A stretch of DNA of 64,000 bases from Asticcacaulis benevestitus DSM 16100 = ATCC BAA-896 (GTDB taxonomy: Bacteria; Pseudomonadota; Alphaproteobacteria; Caulobacterales; Caulobacteraceae), in assembly GCF_000376105.1 (NCBI RefSeq), contig NZ_AQWM01000002.1, positions 124,001-188,000 of the forward strand. The letters are read 5' to 3'. Below the pieces are notes generated by a model. It ran no database searches and had not been told where the DNA came from. It saw only the letters and a program-made list of their open reading frames with translations. Position 1 is the first letter of the stretch; every line of letters begins with the position of its first letter. Positions 8,899 through 18,044 of this stretch are shown here, in pieces. The position numbers and the translations under genes are program-made.

Positions 8899-8926
8899 AA
8901 GCGGCTCCGAAAGGGGCCGCTTTTTT
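8899..8926 (+). terminator. Rho-independent terminator after the aldehyde dehydrogenase
   Basis: AAGCGGCTCC and GGGGCCGCTT form a 10-bp stem around a GAAA loop and are followed by a run of T. It ends transcription of the aldehyde dehydrogenase. The remaining 270 bases up to 9203 show no recognisable element apart from the ribosome site AAGGGGGAAAT before the next gene. Confidence 0.9.
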
Positions 8927-9202
8927 GTTGCCAATTCGACGGCGGCGAGACCTGAGCGATGAGGCCGTGGCGATAATTTTAACGATGTACGCTCCAGAAT
9001 CGGCGTCAAGATCGAGGTAGACTTGCCTTAAAGCGCACTGGCCCGGCGGATGGATCAAGCCGCTAGACGCGGCGAAATCCCTTTGTTAGCGTCGTCACGT
9101 CCAAACCACCAAAGGTTATACTTTACAGCCTACGCAGCCTCGACTTAAATAAAGTCTACAAGACGCGGCAGTCTGGGTTTGGCGGCTTGGTAAGGGGGAA
9201 AT

Positions 9203-10780
9203 ATGCGAATCACCAAAAAATCACGCCGCTTATGGGCGTCGCTTTCGGCCCTGGCCTGCCTTCTTGCTCCCCTAACGGTGCGGGCCGGCAACTGGGTACA
9301 GGCGCGATCGGAGCATTTTACCGTTTATAGCCAGATAAGCGCACCGATGACGGAGGCCTACCTGCGCAATCTGGAACAATACCGCTTCGTCCTCAACAGC
9401 TTCTACGGCAATCAGAATATGGAAGCCCTGCCTCCCCTGAGGCTATATCTACTGGCCAGCCGCCCCAGTCTGACAACGATCCGGCCGGACCTGCCGGCAG
9501 GTGTCGCCGGCGTCTTCATATTCGATACAGAAGGCACTTCGGCGATCGCTGTTTTTCCCGACCGCTCCGTCTCAACCGGCCGCGATGCGCTGCATCAGCC
9601 GGAAAGTGCCAGCCAGATCATCCTGTTTCACGAATACGCTCACGATTTTATGTATAAACACGATCTGGAACGCTATCCGCCGTGGTTTGTCGAAGGATTC
9701 GCGGAATATTACGGCACGGCGCGCCTGCACGATGATCAGGTCGCCGTCGGCCTGTTCTGGAGCGACCGCGCACGCACCCTGAATGGCGCCGGTTCAATCC
9801 GTTATGACAAGCTTTTGCGCAGCGCCACCTCATGGCAAGGCAACGGCCCGGACACCGACGCCTATTATGCCCAATCCTGGCTGCTGACGCATTGGATTTT
9901 CGCCTCACCTGAGCGCATGACTCAGTTTCAGGCCTACCTCAAGGCCTATCGCCAGGGTGAAGATCCGGCCAGCGCCTTCGAGGCGAGCTTTGGCCTGTCG
10001 ATGAAAAAGCTGACGATCGAACTGGAGGATTACTTCCACAAAATGCCGGCCAAGGTCTATGCCTTGAAGGATATGCCAGCGCCGGTCATCACAACCACGG
10101 CGCTGCCCGCCTCTCTTAATAAACTGCTGCTGCTCGATGCTGGCATGCGTTCGGGGCTGATGCCTGAGCTGGCACAAAAGACGCTTGTGAACATACGCCG
10201 CGAAGCCGCCAAATTCCCCACTGATGATGAGGCGCAGCTTATATTGGCCCGGGCCGAGGTTATAGGCGGCGATCCCCTGAAAGCCATTGCCTGGCTGACG
10301 CCCTACACAGCGGCCCATCCGGCCGATGCGGAGGCGGCCTTCAGGTTGGGCGAAGCCTGGTATCGCCATGCCATTTCGGACGCCACCAGCGAGGCGGATC
10401 GGCCCGGTGCACTGAAGAAGGCGCGCAAGGCGCTGGGTGCCGCGTATACGGGCGATCCGCTCAATGCTTCCGCGCTTTATTACCTGTCATTGGCGGGATA
10501 TGACCAGCCAGACTATCCCGATGACAATGCGCTCAGAGCTGCCATTCAGGCTTATAATCTGGAACCGGCCGTAACGAACTTTGCCTTTCAGGCGGTTTAC
10601 CTGCTGATACAGAAGGACCAAGTGTCGGACGCCGCCAATGTTCTCCAGATCATCGCTGAAAACCCGCACGGCGGCGATAGTGCAAAGCAAGCCACCCTCC
10701 TGCTCAAGGCGATCAAGGACGGCGTACCGCAGGCCGATCTGGTAAAGACGATGTACAATCCAGCACCGGCGTCCAACTAG
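9203..10780 (+). CDS. Secreted HExxH putative metalloprotease with C-terminal repeat region
   Basis: This 525-residue protein has a clear signal peptide (MRITKKSRRLW, then hydrophobic, ending near VRAG). The mature N-terminus, NWVQARSEHFTVYSQ, is the opening typical of DUF1570-like gluzincins. The zinc motif HEYAH (near residue 147) is followed by WFVEGFAEYYG, whose glutamate would be the third ligand. The second half is helical, with spacing like tetratricopeptide repeats (for example AEAAFRLGEAWYRHA). I infer an extracytoplasmic peptidase-like protein with a scaffold tail; no substrate can be named. It is monocistronic, and a palindromic repeat begins at its stop codon. Confidence 0.75.
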   Translation: MRITKKSRRLWASLSALACLLAPLTVRAGNWVQARSEHFTVYSQISAPMTEAYLRNLEQYRFVLNSFYGNQNMEALPPLRLYLLASRPSLTTIRPDLPAGVAGVFIFDTEGTSAIAVFPDRSVSTGRDALHQPESASQIILFHEYAHDFMYKHDLERYPPWFVEGFAEYYGTARLHDDQVAVGLFWSDRARTLNGAGSIRYDKLLRSATSWQGNGPDTDAYYAQSWLLTHWIFASPERMTQFQAYLKAYRQGEDPASAFEASFGLSMKKLTIELEDYFHKMPAKVYALKDMPAPVITTTALPASLNKLLLLDAGMRSGLMPELAQKTLVNIRREAAKFPTDDEAQLILARAEVIGGDPLKAIAWLTPYTAAHPADAEAAFRLGEAWYRHAISDATSEADRPGALKKARKALGAAYTGDPLNASALYYLSLAGYDQPDYPDDNALRAAIQAYNLEPAVTNFAFQAVYLLIQKDQVSDAANVLQIIAENPHGGDSAKQATLLLKAIKDGVPQADLVKTMYNPAPASN

Positions 10781-10881
10781 AGCACTTTCCGAAAAGTGTG
10801 ACGCACTTTTCGGATTAAAAAGTGCGTCAAAACAAAAAATTAGAGCGCCGATCTGATCCAATCAAATCAGCGCTCTAATTC
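10779..10881. repeat. Dispersed palindromic repeat, family A, copy 1
   Basis: This repeat fills the gap between two convergent genes. It holds CCGAAAAGTG/CACTTTTCGG (10-bp stem) and then AGAGCGC...GCGCTCT with GATCTGATCCAATCAAATC between. A second copy lies at 25206-25299. The structure should act as a bidirectional terminator. Similar elements are widespread in alphaproteobacterial genomes. Confidence 0.85.
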
Positions 10882-13056
10882 TTAAGCCACCGACGTTTCG
10901 GTTGTGTCTTTGCACCACGCCAAGACCTCCGCCAGCGGTTTCGGTCGGCTGTAGTAAAAGCCCTGCAGATACTGACAGCCGGCCAGTTTCAGCAGACGCA
11001 CATGATCCTCGGTCTCGACGCCCTCGGCCGTCACCGAGATATGCAGGGCCTGGGCGATGGCGACGGTGCCGGCCACAAGCGCGGCGGCCTGTGGATCGCG
11101 GTCCACCGTTCCGGCCAGTGACTTGTCGATCTTGATCTTGTCGAAGGCATAGCGGCGCAGATAGCCGATGCTCGAATAGCCGGTGCCGAAATCATCAAGC
11201 GCCATCGAAAGCCCCAGCGCCTTGAGATTGGCGATGGCGGCGACAGCCCGCGCCGGATTTTCGATCAGGTAGCCCTCGGTCACTTCCAGTTCCAGCCGCT
11301 CCACCGGGAAGCCAGTTTCCTCAAGGGTTTTCGCCACCTTGGCCTCCAGCTCCGGATCACGGAACTGTGCCGGCGACAGGTTGACGCTCAGGCGCAAACC
11401 CGGCACGGCGCCGAGATCGAGACAGGCCTTGCGCAGCACGAACTGGCCCAGCGGATGGATCAGACCGCTGCACTCGGCGACATCGATAAACTGATCCGGC
11501 ATCATCGCCCCTTCGGGCCGTCGCGGCCAGCGCACCAGCGCCTCGACGCTGCTGATCACACCGCTGCGGGCCTCGACGATCGGCTGATAAACGACATCGA
11601 ACTCGTCATTTTCCAGACCTTTACGAATACCATCCTCGATGTCGGTCTTGCGCAGGCGCTCGGCATCGAGCGTGGCGTCATAGAGGGTGATGCGGTTCTT
11701 GCCGGCGCTCTTGGACTCATACATCGCCATATCGGCGCGGCGGAACAGTTCCTCGCTGCGCACCGCCTTGATATCCGCCGTGGCGATGCCGATACTGGCG
11801 CCAACATGCAGACTGCGTTCGTCTATGTGGACGGGCCGCGCGAAAAAATCGAGGACGCTCTGGGCAAAGTCCAGGCAGGGCTTCATGGCCTCGGCCCCTG
11901 TCAGCACCATGGCGAATTCGTCACCGCCCATGCGCGCCAGCATGGCGCCGGGCGGCAGCTTGCTTTTCAGCATCGCTGCCACCATCACAATAAGCTTGTC
12001 GCCGATGGCGTGACCGTAGATATCATTGACCTCCTTGAAGCCATCGAGATCGAGATAAACGACGGTCTTGTAGACCGAAGTCCCGCCGAATCTGGATTTC
12101 TGCACCAGTTCGAACAGCGCCCGGCGATTGGGCAAGCCACTCAGGCCATCGGTCAGGGCCAGGGTCCGCGCCAGTTTCTCGCTCTTGGCCATTTTATAGA
12201 GGGCAAAAGAGCTGACCAAAACAAAGATCAGGATAATCAGCGCCGTAACGCCAGCGACTTTGCGAATACTGCCCGACGCCGCACGCGCAGCCTCCTTGCC
12301 GGGCCGACGCTCCGTCCAGGTCAGTTGGCCAACCTTGCCGGCCTCGCCACGCAAAGCATAAGCCGGCGCAACCTGTTCCGCCGCCGGGGCCAGACGCAAA
12401 CCGGCCAGCCCAAAGGTCTCGCTCATAGCGCTAAGTCTGGCCGGTGTCAGGTGGCGCGTCATAACCAGATAACGCCGCACGGTGCCCAGATTGGCAATGC
12501 CGGAATCCGAACGCCGGATCAGGGTCATGGCGACCAGAGCCGGGCCTGAACGGGTTTTGGAAAAGCCTGTCACCACGCCCTTGCCATCGCGCAACAGAGC
12601 GCCCTTGCGCTCTACCTGCGCTTTGAAGTCCTTGCCGAAACGTTCCAGCCCACCACGCATATAGGCCTTGCCGCGCGAGGCCCCCCACAGGATGCGGTAC
12701 TGTTCATCAAGGATATAGACACCGTCATAACCGTTGCGATCTCTGGCCTTGCCGCCCCAGGTCGAACGCAGCCATTGCGATTCAAGACCGCGGCCATAGA
12801 TCTGTTCCTGACCACCATTCCACACGGCATTGTCCTGCAGGGTTTCGGTCAGGCTGGCGGTCTGCGTCGTGAGGGCGGCCTGCGCCGTTTCCTGCGCCCG
12901 GTGGGTATCAATATCGTTGGTCTTCTCGGTGACGATCGCCAGCGACGTATGGAGCAGCACCATCACGGCCAGCATCAGGACGATACCAGACACGAACACC
13001 ATCGTGAACAGGGTCCGCGCCTTAAGATTGACAACCCATTGCAACAGCTTCTGCAT
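10882..13056 (-). CDS. Membrane GGDEF/EAL cyclic-di-GMP protein with CHASE4-like sensor
   Basis: This protein of about 724 residues has two transmembrane segments (TLFTMVFVSGIVLMLAVMVL and VTALIILIFVLVSSFALY) flanking a periplasmic CHASE4-like domain with DNAVWNGGQE and YDGVYILDEQ. The cytoplasmic part holds a diguanylate cyclase domain with an intact ARMGGDEFAMV near residue 375 and a phosphodiesterase domain with VEALVRW near 500, EVTEGYLIEN and ALDDFGTGYSSIGYL. The RxxD inhibitory site before GGDEF is absent. Both catalytic motifs look intact, so it may make or degrade cyclic di-GMP. The start is the second ATG, because GAGGG is correctly spaced from it and abuts the first one. Confidence 0.9.
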   Translation of the reverse strand: MQKLLQWVVNLKARTLFTMVFVSGIVLMLAVMVLLHTSLAIVTEKTNDIDTHRAQETAQAALTTQTASLTETLQDNAVWNGGQEQIYGRGLESQWLRSTWGGKARDRNGYDGVYILDEQYRILWGASRGKAYMRGGLERFGKDFKAQVERKGALLRDGKGVVTGFSKTRSGPALVAMTLIRRSDSGIANLGTVRRYLVMTRHLTPARLSAMSETFGLAGLRLAPAAEQVAPAYALRGEAGKVGQLTWTERRPGKEAARAASGSIRKVAGVTALIILIFVLVSSFALYKMAKSEKLARTLALTDGLSGLPNRRALFELVQKSRFGGTSVYKTVVYLDLDGFKEVNDIYGHAIGDKLIVMVAAMLKSKLPPGAMLARMGGDEFAMVLTGAEAMKPCLDFAQSVLDFFARPVHIDERSLHVGASIGIATADIKAVRSEELFRRADMAMYESKSAGKNRITLYDATLDAERLRKTDIEDGIRKGLENDEFDVVYQPIVEARSGVISSVEALVRWPRRPEGAMMPDQFIDVAECSGLIHPLGQFVLRKACLDLGAVPGLRLSVNLSPAQFRDPELEAKVAKTLEETGFPVERLELEVTEGYLIENPARAVAAIANLKALGLSMALDDFGTGYSSIGYLRRYAFDKIKIDKSLAGTVDRDPQAAALVAGTVAIAQALHISVTAEGVETEDHVRLLKLAGCQYLQGFYYSRPKPLAEVLAWCKDTTETSVA

Positions 13057-13141
13057 GTGTACCATCCCTCAGAAGAGAGAGACTATGCTGTGCAAACGTG
13101 AATTTCTTACTTACAAGCGGTATGCGGGTATTTTGGAGCTT

Positions 13142-13624
13142 TCAGAGCTTGAGCACGTCGCCCTCGGGTGCCCCACGGCCCAGGCGGTCCGGCAGGGGCT
13201 GGCCTTCGGGAATGAACTCCATCGCCACCGAATTCAAACAGTAACGCAGGCCGGTGGGCCTGGGGCCGTCTTCAAAGACATGGCCAAGATGTGAATCGCA
13301 GCGGGCGCAGCGGATCTCGATCCGCGTCATACCATGAGAACGGTCGACAATGTTGCGGATATGATCCTTGTCGATGCCTTGATAAAAGCTTGGCCAGCCG
13401 GAGCCCGAATGGAACTTGGCGTGGCTGTCGAAGAGCGGCAGGTCGCAGAGATTGCAGACATAGGCGCCCTCTTCTTCGTATTCGTCGAACTTGCCGCAGA
13501 AGGCCGGTTCGGTGCCGGCATTGAGCAGGATACGGCGGGCTTCCGGATCAAGCCGTGCGGCCAGTTGCTGCTTTTGCTCTGCCGTGGGCGGGGTGAGGTC
13601 GAATCCGAGCGAAGATTTGGTCAT
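13142..13624 (-). CDS. msrB: Peptide-methionine (R)-S-oxide reductase MsrB
   Basis: This 160-residue repair enzyme reduces methionine-R-sulfoxide in proteins. Two CxxC pairs (CNLC and CARC) bind the structural zinc. HSGSGWPSFYQ and RYCLNSVAMEF are the substrate pocket and the catalytic cysteine. A cysteine in AFCGKF near residue 43 may be the resolving one. It stands alone; the next minus-strand gene, pseH, is a separate unit. The length is normal. Confidence 0.95.
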   Translation of the reverse strand: MTKSSLGFDLTPPTAEQKQQLAARLDPEARRILLNAGTEPAFCGKFDEYEEEGAYVCNLCDLPLFDSHAKFHSGSGWPSFYQGIDKDHIRNIVDRSHGMTRIEIRCARCDSHLGHVFEDGPRPTGLRYCLNSVAMEFIPEGQPLPDRLGRGAPEGDVLKL

Positions 13625-13671
13625 CTTGACTTACCTTTCTTCTCCCGTCCTTTTTACAGGTGGGAGGAAAC

Positions 13672-14244
13672 TTACTGCCCCTTATATACGGTCTCTTCGC
13701 CCCACCAGTTACCCTCGTGCGGAAATTTTTTGCGGAAATCCGCCCAGTGCGCCGCCGACAGCTCGAAAATATGCAGGTCATGGCGCACGCCATCCTTCAG
13801 GGCGTGATCCTTCAACACACCGACATGGCGATAGCCGTTAAACTGCTGAAGTCGCAGGGTGCGCTCATTCCAGGCCACGACATGGTTGACGATCTTGTGC
13901 AGCCCCATGGTGAAGAAGGCATGGTTGAGGGTGCCAACGAAATTATAGATGGTCAGTTCTTTGGGCGCGGAAGCTTCCCCAATATAGACGCCGAGTTCAC
14001 CTACACCGGAAACCCGGTCGGTGACGGTAATCGACGCGTAGCCGACGTCGCGGCCTTCGATCCGGATGATACAGTGCTGATAATCGTCACGCGTGTTGCA
14101 GCGCTCGATCCAGGCTTTCTGGCGCTCGATATCGTAGGGCACATCGGTCAGCATATATTGCGTGATATGCGGCGCGGTGCGCCAGTCGAGCAGCATCTGG
14201 GCGTCATCGGGTGTGATACGGCGGTAGCTGAGAAAACTATACAT
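13672..14244 (-). CDS. pseH: PseH-like N-acetyltransferase (GNAT) of pseudaminic acid synthesis
   Basis: This GNAT-fold enzyme of 190 residues would N-acylate UDP-4-amino-4,6-dideoxy-AltNAc in the pseudaminic acid pathway. It starts at MYSFLSYRRITPDD; the reading frame extends upstream only as an antisense-like tail inside pseG. The PseH-like N-terminus with LLDWRTAPHITQYMLTDV and the acyl-CoA region GVGELGVYIGEAS are visible, followed by GLHKIVNHVVAWNERTLRLQQFNGY. The start overlaps the pseG stop by eight bases, so translation is probably coupled. It is the last gene of a long operon of acyl-group enzymes, which raises the possibility that the acyl donor is not plain acetyl-CoA (inference). 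Confidence 0.85.
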   Translation of the reverse strand: MYSFLSYRRITPDDAQMLLDWRTAPHITQYMLTDVPYDIERQKAWIERCNTRDDYQHCIIRIEGRDVGYASITVTDRVSGVGELGVYIGEASAPKELTIYNFVGTLNHAFFTMGLHKIVNHVVAWNERTLRLQQFNGYRHVGVLKDHALKDGVRHDLHIFELSAAHWADFRKKFPHEGNWWGEETVYKGQ

Positions 14245-15226
14245 GGCGCAAGGCCTCCACAATTCGGCGCGGCCCTTCACCATCGACCACGGCATGAGCG
14301 ATACGGGCGATCTCGGCCAGACGCGCCGGGTCATCCAGCAGCGCCTTGACCTGCGCACCGAGATCATTGGGCAGTCCGCCGCGCGCATCGATCACCGGAT
14401 AGGGGCAGGCCTTGAGCGCCGCCGCCTGATTGTCATAGACCACCAGAACCAGCGCCGGCAGGCCCATGGCCGCCACCTCGCCGACACTCCCCCCTGCCGC
14501 CGTGATCACCAAGGCGCTGCCGGCCAAAACTCTTGCTACACTTGGGGGAGAGGCGTATAGGCGATAATGTTCTAACTTTTGTTCTAATTTTGTTAGATCA
14601 TCTGTATGAACATTGGCAGGTCCCGCGACTGCCCTCACGTGGACACTTTCTATGTTTCCATAGATCCCTTCTACACAACGGCTTGTGAGCTGTGCAGGGT
14701 CGCTGCCGCCAAACATGATGGTAACGAATGGCGCGTCCGCGCTATCCGGAAAGGCTTCGGTGAACTCTTTGCGGATCAGGGCATAGTCAGGCCCAAGCCT
14801 TAGCCTTGCGCGTGTTTTTCGCTCGTAATCCGCCGGTTTCGCCGACTGCGCCGGATTGATCAGCAGGTCGCAATCGAAGCGTTCGAGCACATTGAGATCA
14901 TCCAGAACAGCTACCCGCACGGCCTGGCTTTGCAGGGCGATATAGTCCTCAGTAGCCGCATAGCTATCGATCAGCAGCCAATCCTTGCGCGTCAAATCCA
15001 GATCCGCGATGGCCATGAAATCGGCGGCGCTGCCCAGAGGACCATCGATGCGGACACCCTTGGCGCCGATCTCTTCCAGCCGCGCCATGGCCGCCTCACC
15101 CAGTTCATTGAGCAGGAAGGTGACCTCGATGCCTTGGGCCCGTGCTTCTTCGGCGATGGCGAAACAGCGCATGAAGTGACCAAGGCCGATCTGGGTCGAG
15201 GCTTCGGTGCGAATAAACAGCCGCAT
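14237..15226 (-). CDS. pseG: PseG, UDP-2,4-diacetamido-2,4,6-trideoxy-L-altrose hydrolase
   Basis: This 329-residue GT-B-like hydrolase removes UDP from the Pse precursor. It starts at MRLFIRTEASTQIGLGHFMRC, which contains the conserved G-x-GH-x-x-R motif with the catalytic His. FGGSDP and the C-terminal AAGGSVGEVAAMGLPALVLV form the nucleotide site. The ATG overlaps the stop of the preceding ketosynthase by one base (TGATG). The stretch coding for DDLTKLEQKLEHYRLYASPPSVARV, at about 14520-14620, uses A+T-rich codons unlike its neighbours. Function follows from the family and the neighbouring Pse genes. Confidence 0.9.
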   Translation of the reverse strand: MRLFIRTEASTQIGLGHFMRCFAIAEEARAQGIEVTFLLNELGEAAMARLEEIGAKGVRIDGPLGSAADFMAIADLDLTRKDWLLIDSYAATEDYIALQSQAVRVAVLDDLNVLERFDCDLLINPAQSAKPADYERKTRARLRLGPDYALIRKEFTEAFPDSADAPFVTIMFGGSDPAQLTSRCVEGIYGNIESVHVRAVAGPANVHTDDLTKLEQKLEHYRLYASPPSVARVLAGSALVITAAGGSVGEVAAMGLPALVLVVYDNQAAALKACPYPVIDARGGLPNDLGAQVKALLDDPARLAEIARIAHAVVDGEGPRRIVEALRHV

Positions 15227-16230
15227 CAGGCCACCCGGATGATATCGTGACAGAGCGGCGCCTCGGTTTGCCACACCGCCGTAGACCACGACCAGCCAAC
15301 GCCGAAACCGCACAACAGCAAGGTCAGCTGCGGGGCCGTGGCCACCTTGCTCAGGTGATCACACAATGCCAAAGGGATCGAGGTCGATGTGGTATTGCCG
15401 AAGTCACGTACGGCATAGACGAGTTGGTCCTCGCGCGCCTTGATCTTCTGGCCGAGCGTTTTCAGCATTATGGCGTTCGCCTGATGCAGCACCACATAGT
15501 CCATATCGCCAATGCTCTTGCCGGCCTCATGGAGCGCGCGTTCGATCGAAGGCGCCACCTGCTTGAGCGAGAACGCCATGACCTGTGTGCCGTCCATGAA
15601 GAGTTCCGGCGTGCCAGGTTCGGCCAGACCGCCGGTTTTTGAGATCAGATAGGGCGCGCCGGAACCATCGGAACCCAGGTCAAACGCGATCTGTCCGTGC
15701 TCGGAAAGCTCAAGCGCCGTCACCGCCACGGCGTCACCAAACAAAGGCGCCAGCGCACGATTCGACTCCGAAATCATATGCGAGGTAATATCGCCCGTCA
15801 CCAGAAGCGCGCGCCGGATGTTGCCGGACTGCATCATCGCATGGGCGACCGAAAGCCCGTAGACATAGCCGGAACACCCCAGGCTGATATCGAAAGCCGC
15901 TGTCGATTTGGCTAGTCCCAGCCTGTTTTGCAACAGGCTGGCGGTACCCGGCAGTGGATAATCGGGCGTTTGGGTCACCACGATCAGCAGACCGATGCTG
16001 TCAGGCGCCCAGCCCAGCCTTTCCAGCAGCACCACAGCCGCGGCCTCGCCCAACTGGCTGACCGTATGACGATCGGCGACCGGACGGCGCTCGATGCCCG
16101 TGGCGGCCATGATCTTGGCCATGGTTTCGGCGCCAAAACTGGCCGCCAAGTCGGCGTTCTCGCTGACAGCCTCCGGCATGGCGGTGACGATCCCACACAG
16201 TTTCGGGGCTCTGGCTGTGAAACTGACCAT
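15226..16230 (-). CDS. 3-oxoacyl-ACP synthase III-like ketosynthase (first)
   Basis: This 334-residue thiolase-fold enzyme is related to FabH. It would condense an acyl-CoA or acyl-ACP starter with malonyl-ACP, or transfer an acyl group. The Cys-His-Asn triad is intact: ISLGCSGYVYGLS (Cys119), VLHQANAIML (His, about 253) and DFGNTTSTSIPLAL (Asn, about 284). The tail CGFGVGWSWSTAVW is the usual FabH C-terminus. It overlaps both neighbours by one base, so it is an integral part of the operon. A second paralogue lies at 22053-23135. Housekeeping FabH is unlikely because plsX and the usual fab genes are absent; specialised acyl synthesis is inferred. Confidence 0.88.
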   Translation of the reverse strand: MVSFTARAPKLCGIVTAMPEAVSENADLAASFGAETMAKIMAATGIERRPVADRHTVSQLGEAAAVVLLERLGWAPDSIGLLIVVTQTPDYPLPGTASLLQNRLGLAKSTAAFDISLGCSGYVYGLSVAHAMMQSGNIRRALLVTGDITSHMISESNRALAPLFGDAVAVTALELSEHGQIAFDLGSDGSGAPYLISKTGGLAEPGTPELFMDGTQVMAFSLKQVAPSIERALHEAGKSIGDMDYVVLHQANAIMLKTLGQKIKAREDQLVYAVRDFGNTTSTSIPLALCDHLSKVATAPQLTLLLCGFGVGWSWSTAVWQTEAPLCHDIIRVA

Positions 16231-16976
16231 CAGGACGTGAGCCCCCCGTCAACCACCAGGGTTTGCCCTGTAATAAAGCCGGCATCTTCGGACAGCAGGA
16301 AGCGCACCAGATGAACGATATCGGCCAGCTCGCACAACCGGCCAAGCGGGGTGCGGCGGACGATCTGGTCGAGTTGCCGGTCGTCCAGACCTTCGGACAG
16401 CGCCGTCTTCATATAGCCCGGCGCCACCGAATTGACGGTGATGCCGATGCGCCCGACCTCACGCGACAAGGCGCGGGAAAATCCATCCAGTCCGGCCTTG
16501 GACGCCGCGTAGGCGCTCAGGCCCGTATAGCCGCGCAGGCCCGTGATCGAGGAAATATTGATGATGCGGCCGGGTTTGCGCGTCTTCATCATGCGCCGCA
16601 GGGCCGACCGCGCCAGACAGATCGCGCCGGTCAGATTGACCCGCAGGACGCGCTCTATGTCGCTGACCGGCAGGGTGGACAGGATGCCTTCGACCGACAT
16701 GCCGGCATTATTGACCACGCCCCACAGGCGCTGACCGTCAAAGGCCGCGACCGCGCTGCCGACAAAAGCCTCGATGGCGGCTGTATCGGCCATATCGACC
16801 GCCTGCCAGACGAACTTGCCCCCATGGACATCCTTCAGCGCCTGCAAATCCTCGCCAAAGGTGGTGCTGCAACCGGCCACACCATAGCCCTGCGCCAGCA
16901 GGTCGCGCGCTAGAGCCAGACCCAGCCCCCGGCTGACGCCGCTGACGATCAGCCATTTGTGCGGAACCTCATTCAT
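16230..16976 (-). CDS. SDR-family reductase, FabG-like (first)
   Basis: This 248-residue short-chain dehydrogenase has the cofactor motif GVSRGLG near residue 13, NNAGMSVEG near 90, the catalytic Ser in INISSITG and YAASK near 155, and the tail FITGQTLVVDGG. It is complete and probably NADPH-dependent. Next to ketosynthases and acyl carrier proteins, the likely job is 3-oxoacyl reduction to the 3-hydroxyacyl form. It overlaps the ketosynthase start by one base and the ligase stop by four bases. Confidence 0.88.
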   Translation of the reverse strand: MNEVPHKWLIVSGVSRGLGLALARDLLAQGYGVAGCSTTFGEDLQALKDVHGGKFVWQAVDMADTAAIEAFVGSAVAAFDGQRLWGVVNNAGMSVEGILSTLPVSDIERVLRVNLTGAICLARSALRRMMKTRKPGRIINISSITGLRGYTGLSAYAASKAGLDGFSRALSREVGRIGITVNSVAPGYMKTALSEGLDDRQLDQIVRRTPLGRLCELADIVHLVRFLLSEDAGFITGQTLVVDGGLTS

Positions 16977-18043
16977 ACGGACCTCGATTTCTTGCCGGTG
17001 GCGCCGATATCGAGCGCGTCGACATAGCGCAGGCTGACCGGACGCTGCGCACGCGGCAGCCCCTGCAAGTGTGCCTTGATTTGCGCTTCATCAAAACCGG
17101 AATCTGGCTTGAGCACGATATCCGCCACCAGCACATGGCCTGTGATGGGATTAGGCCTCGCGGAAACGCGCACATCTTGTATGGACGAAAGTTCTAACAG
17201 GTATGATTCCACCACTTCCGGATAGACCTTGACACCACCCACATTGACCATGGCGTCTCGACGTCCCCTGAAGAGAACACGATCTGGCGTCAGCTCGACC
17301 ATATCGCCGGTATCGAGCCCTTTCACTTTGAGCGTGCCCTCTCCGGTGACGGACAGCTCATCGTTCAGCCAGTCGCGGGGGAAACCTGCCAGGCCGTCCT
17401 GCACCGAAAAGACGGTGCCGGCCTCGGTCGTGGCGTAGATGTGGCGAAGGATCGCCTGCGGGAAGCGCGCTTTCACAGCATCCAGCAGGGTCTGATCGGC
17501 GGCCTCACCGCCCAGGGTCACGCTTTTGAGGGTCAGCGATCGGTCACCGAGCGCCATCAGGAAGGCGCGCCAGAAGGTCGGCGTTCCCGAAATATGCGTG
17601 GCCTGTTCCGCCACCGCCAGATCGGCCATATCGGCGATGCTGGCACCATGGCCCGGTGCGATCAGGACATGACCGCCGGCCATGGCGGTGAGGAGCACCT
17701 GAAGGCCGGCAAAACTCCCCGGATGAAAGGTCAGGAGCCAGCGCGCCCGGTCACCACCGGCCCTGATCCGTGCTTTCAGACGGTCGCGGCTATGCCCCAC
17801 CCATTTTGGCGCGCCGGTCGTACCGGACGTCTGCAGCCACACCTTATCCTCAGCGGCTTGTGGCAGCGGCACCGATGCGTCGCGCACCATGAAAACATCG
17901 CCGGTTCCCAGAAGCGCGGCGACCACACCCTTTACACCCGTTTTCGCCACCTCGACGACCGCCACGCCATCCGGACGTAAATCGTCGCTCGAAAGCGTAT
18001 GATCACCTTCGATCAGGGTGAAACCGGGGTTCAGGGCGTCCAT
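16973..18043 (-). CDS. AMP-forming acyl ligase (ANL superfamily), short form
   Basis: This 356-residue adenylating enzyme activates a carboxylic acid and passes it to CoA or a carrier protein. LQTSGTTGAPKWVGHS is the phosphate-binding loop, IYATTEAG the A5 motif, DTGDMVELTPDRVLFRGRRD the A7/A8 hinge, and GATGKKSRS holds the C-terminal lysine. It is shorter than most ANL enzymes (about 500), missing much of the usual N-terminal region. The chosen start, MDALNPGF, comes one base after the stop of the acyl carrier protein gene. The context suggests that it loads a starter acid onto that carrier protein (inference). Confidence 0.85.
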   Translation of the reverse strand: MDALNPGFTLIEGDHTLSSDDLRPDGVAVVEVAKTGVKGVVAALLGTGDVFMVRDASVPLPQAAEDKVWLQTSGTTGAPKWVGHSRDRLKARIRAGGDRARWLLTFHPGSFAGLQVLLTAMAGGHVLIAPGHGASIADMADLAVAEQATHISGTPTFWRAFLMALGDRSLTLKSVTLGGEAADQTLLDAVKARFPQAILRHIYATTEAGTVFSVQDGLAGFPRDWLNDELSVTGEGTLKVKGLDTGDMVELTPDRVLFRGRRDAMVNVGGVKVYPEVVESYLLELSSIQDVRVSARPNPITGHVLVADIVLKPDSGFDEAQIKAHLQGLPRAQRPVSLRYVDALDIGATGKKSRSV

Positions 18044-18044
18044 T

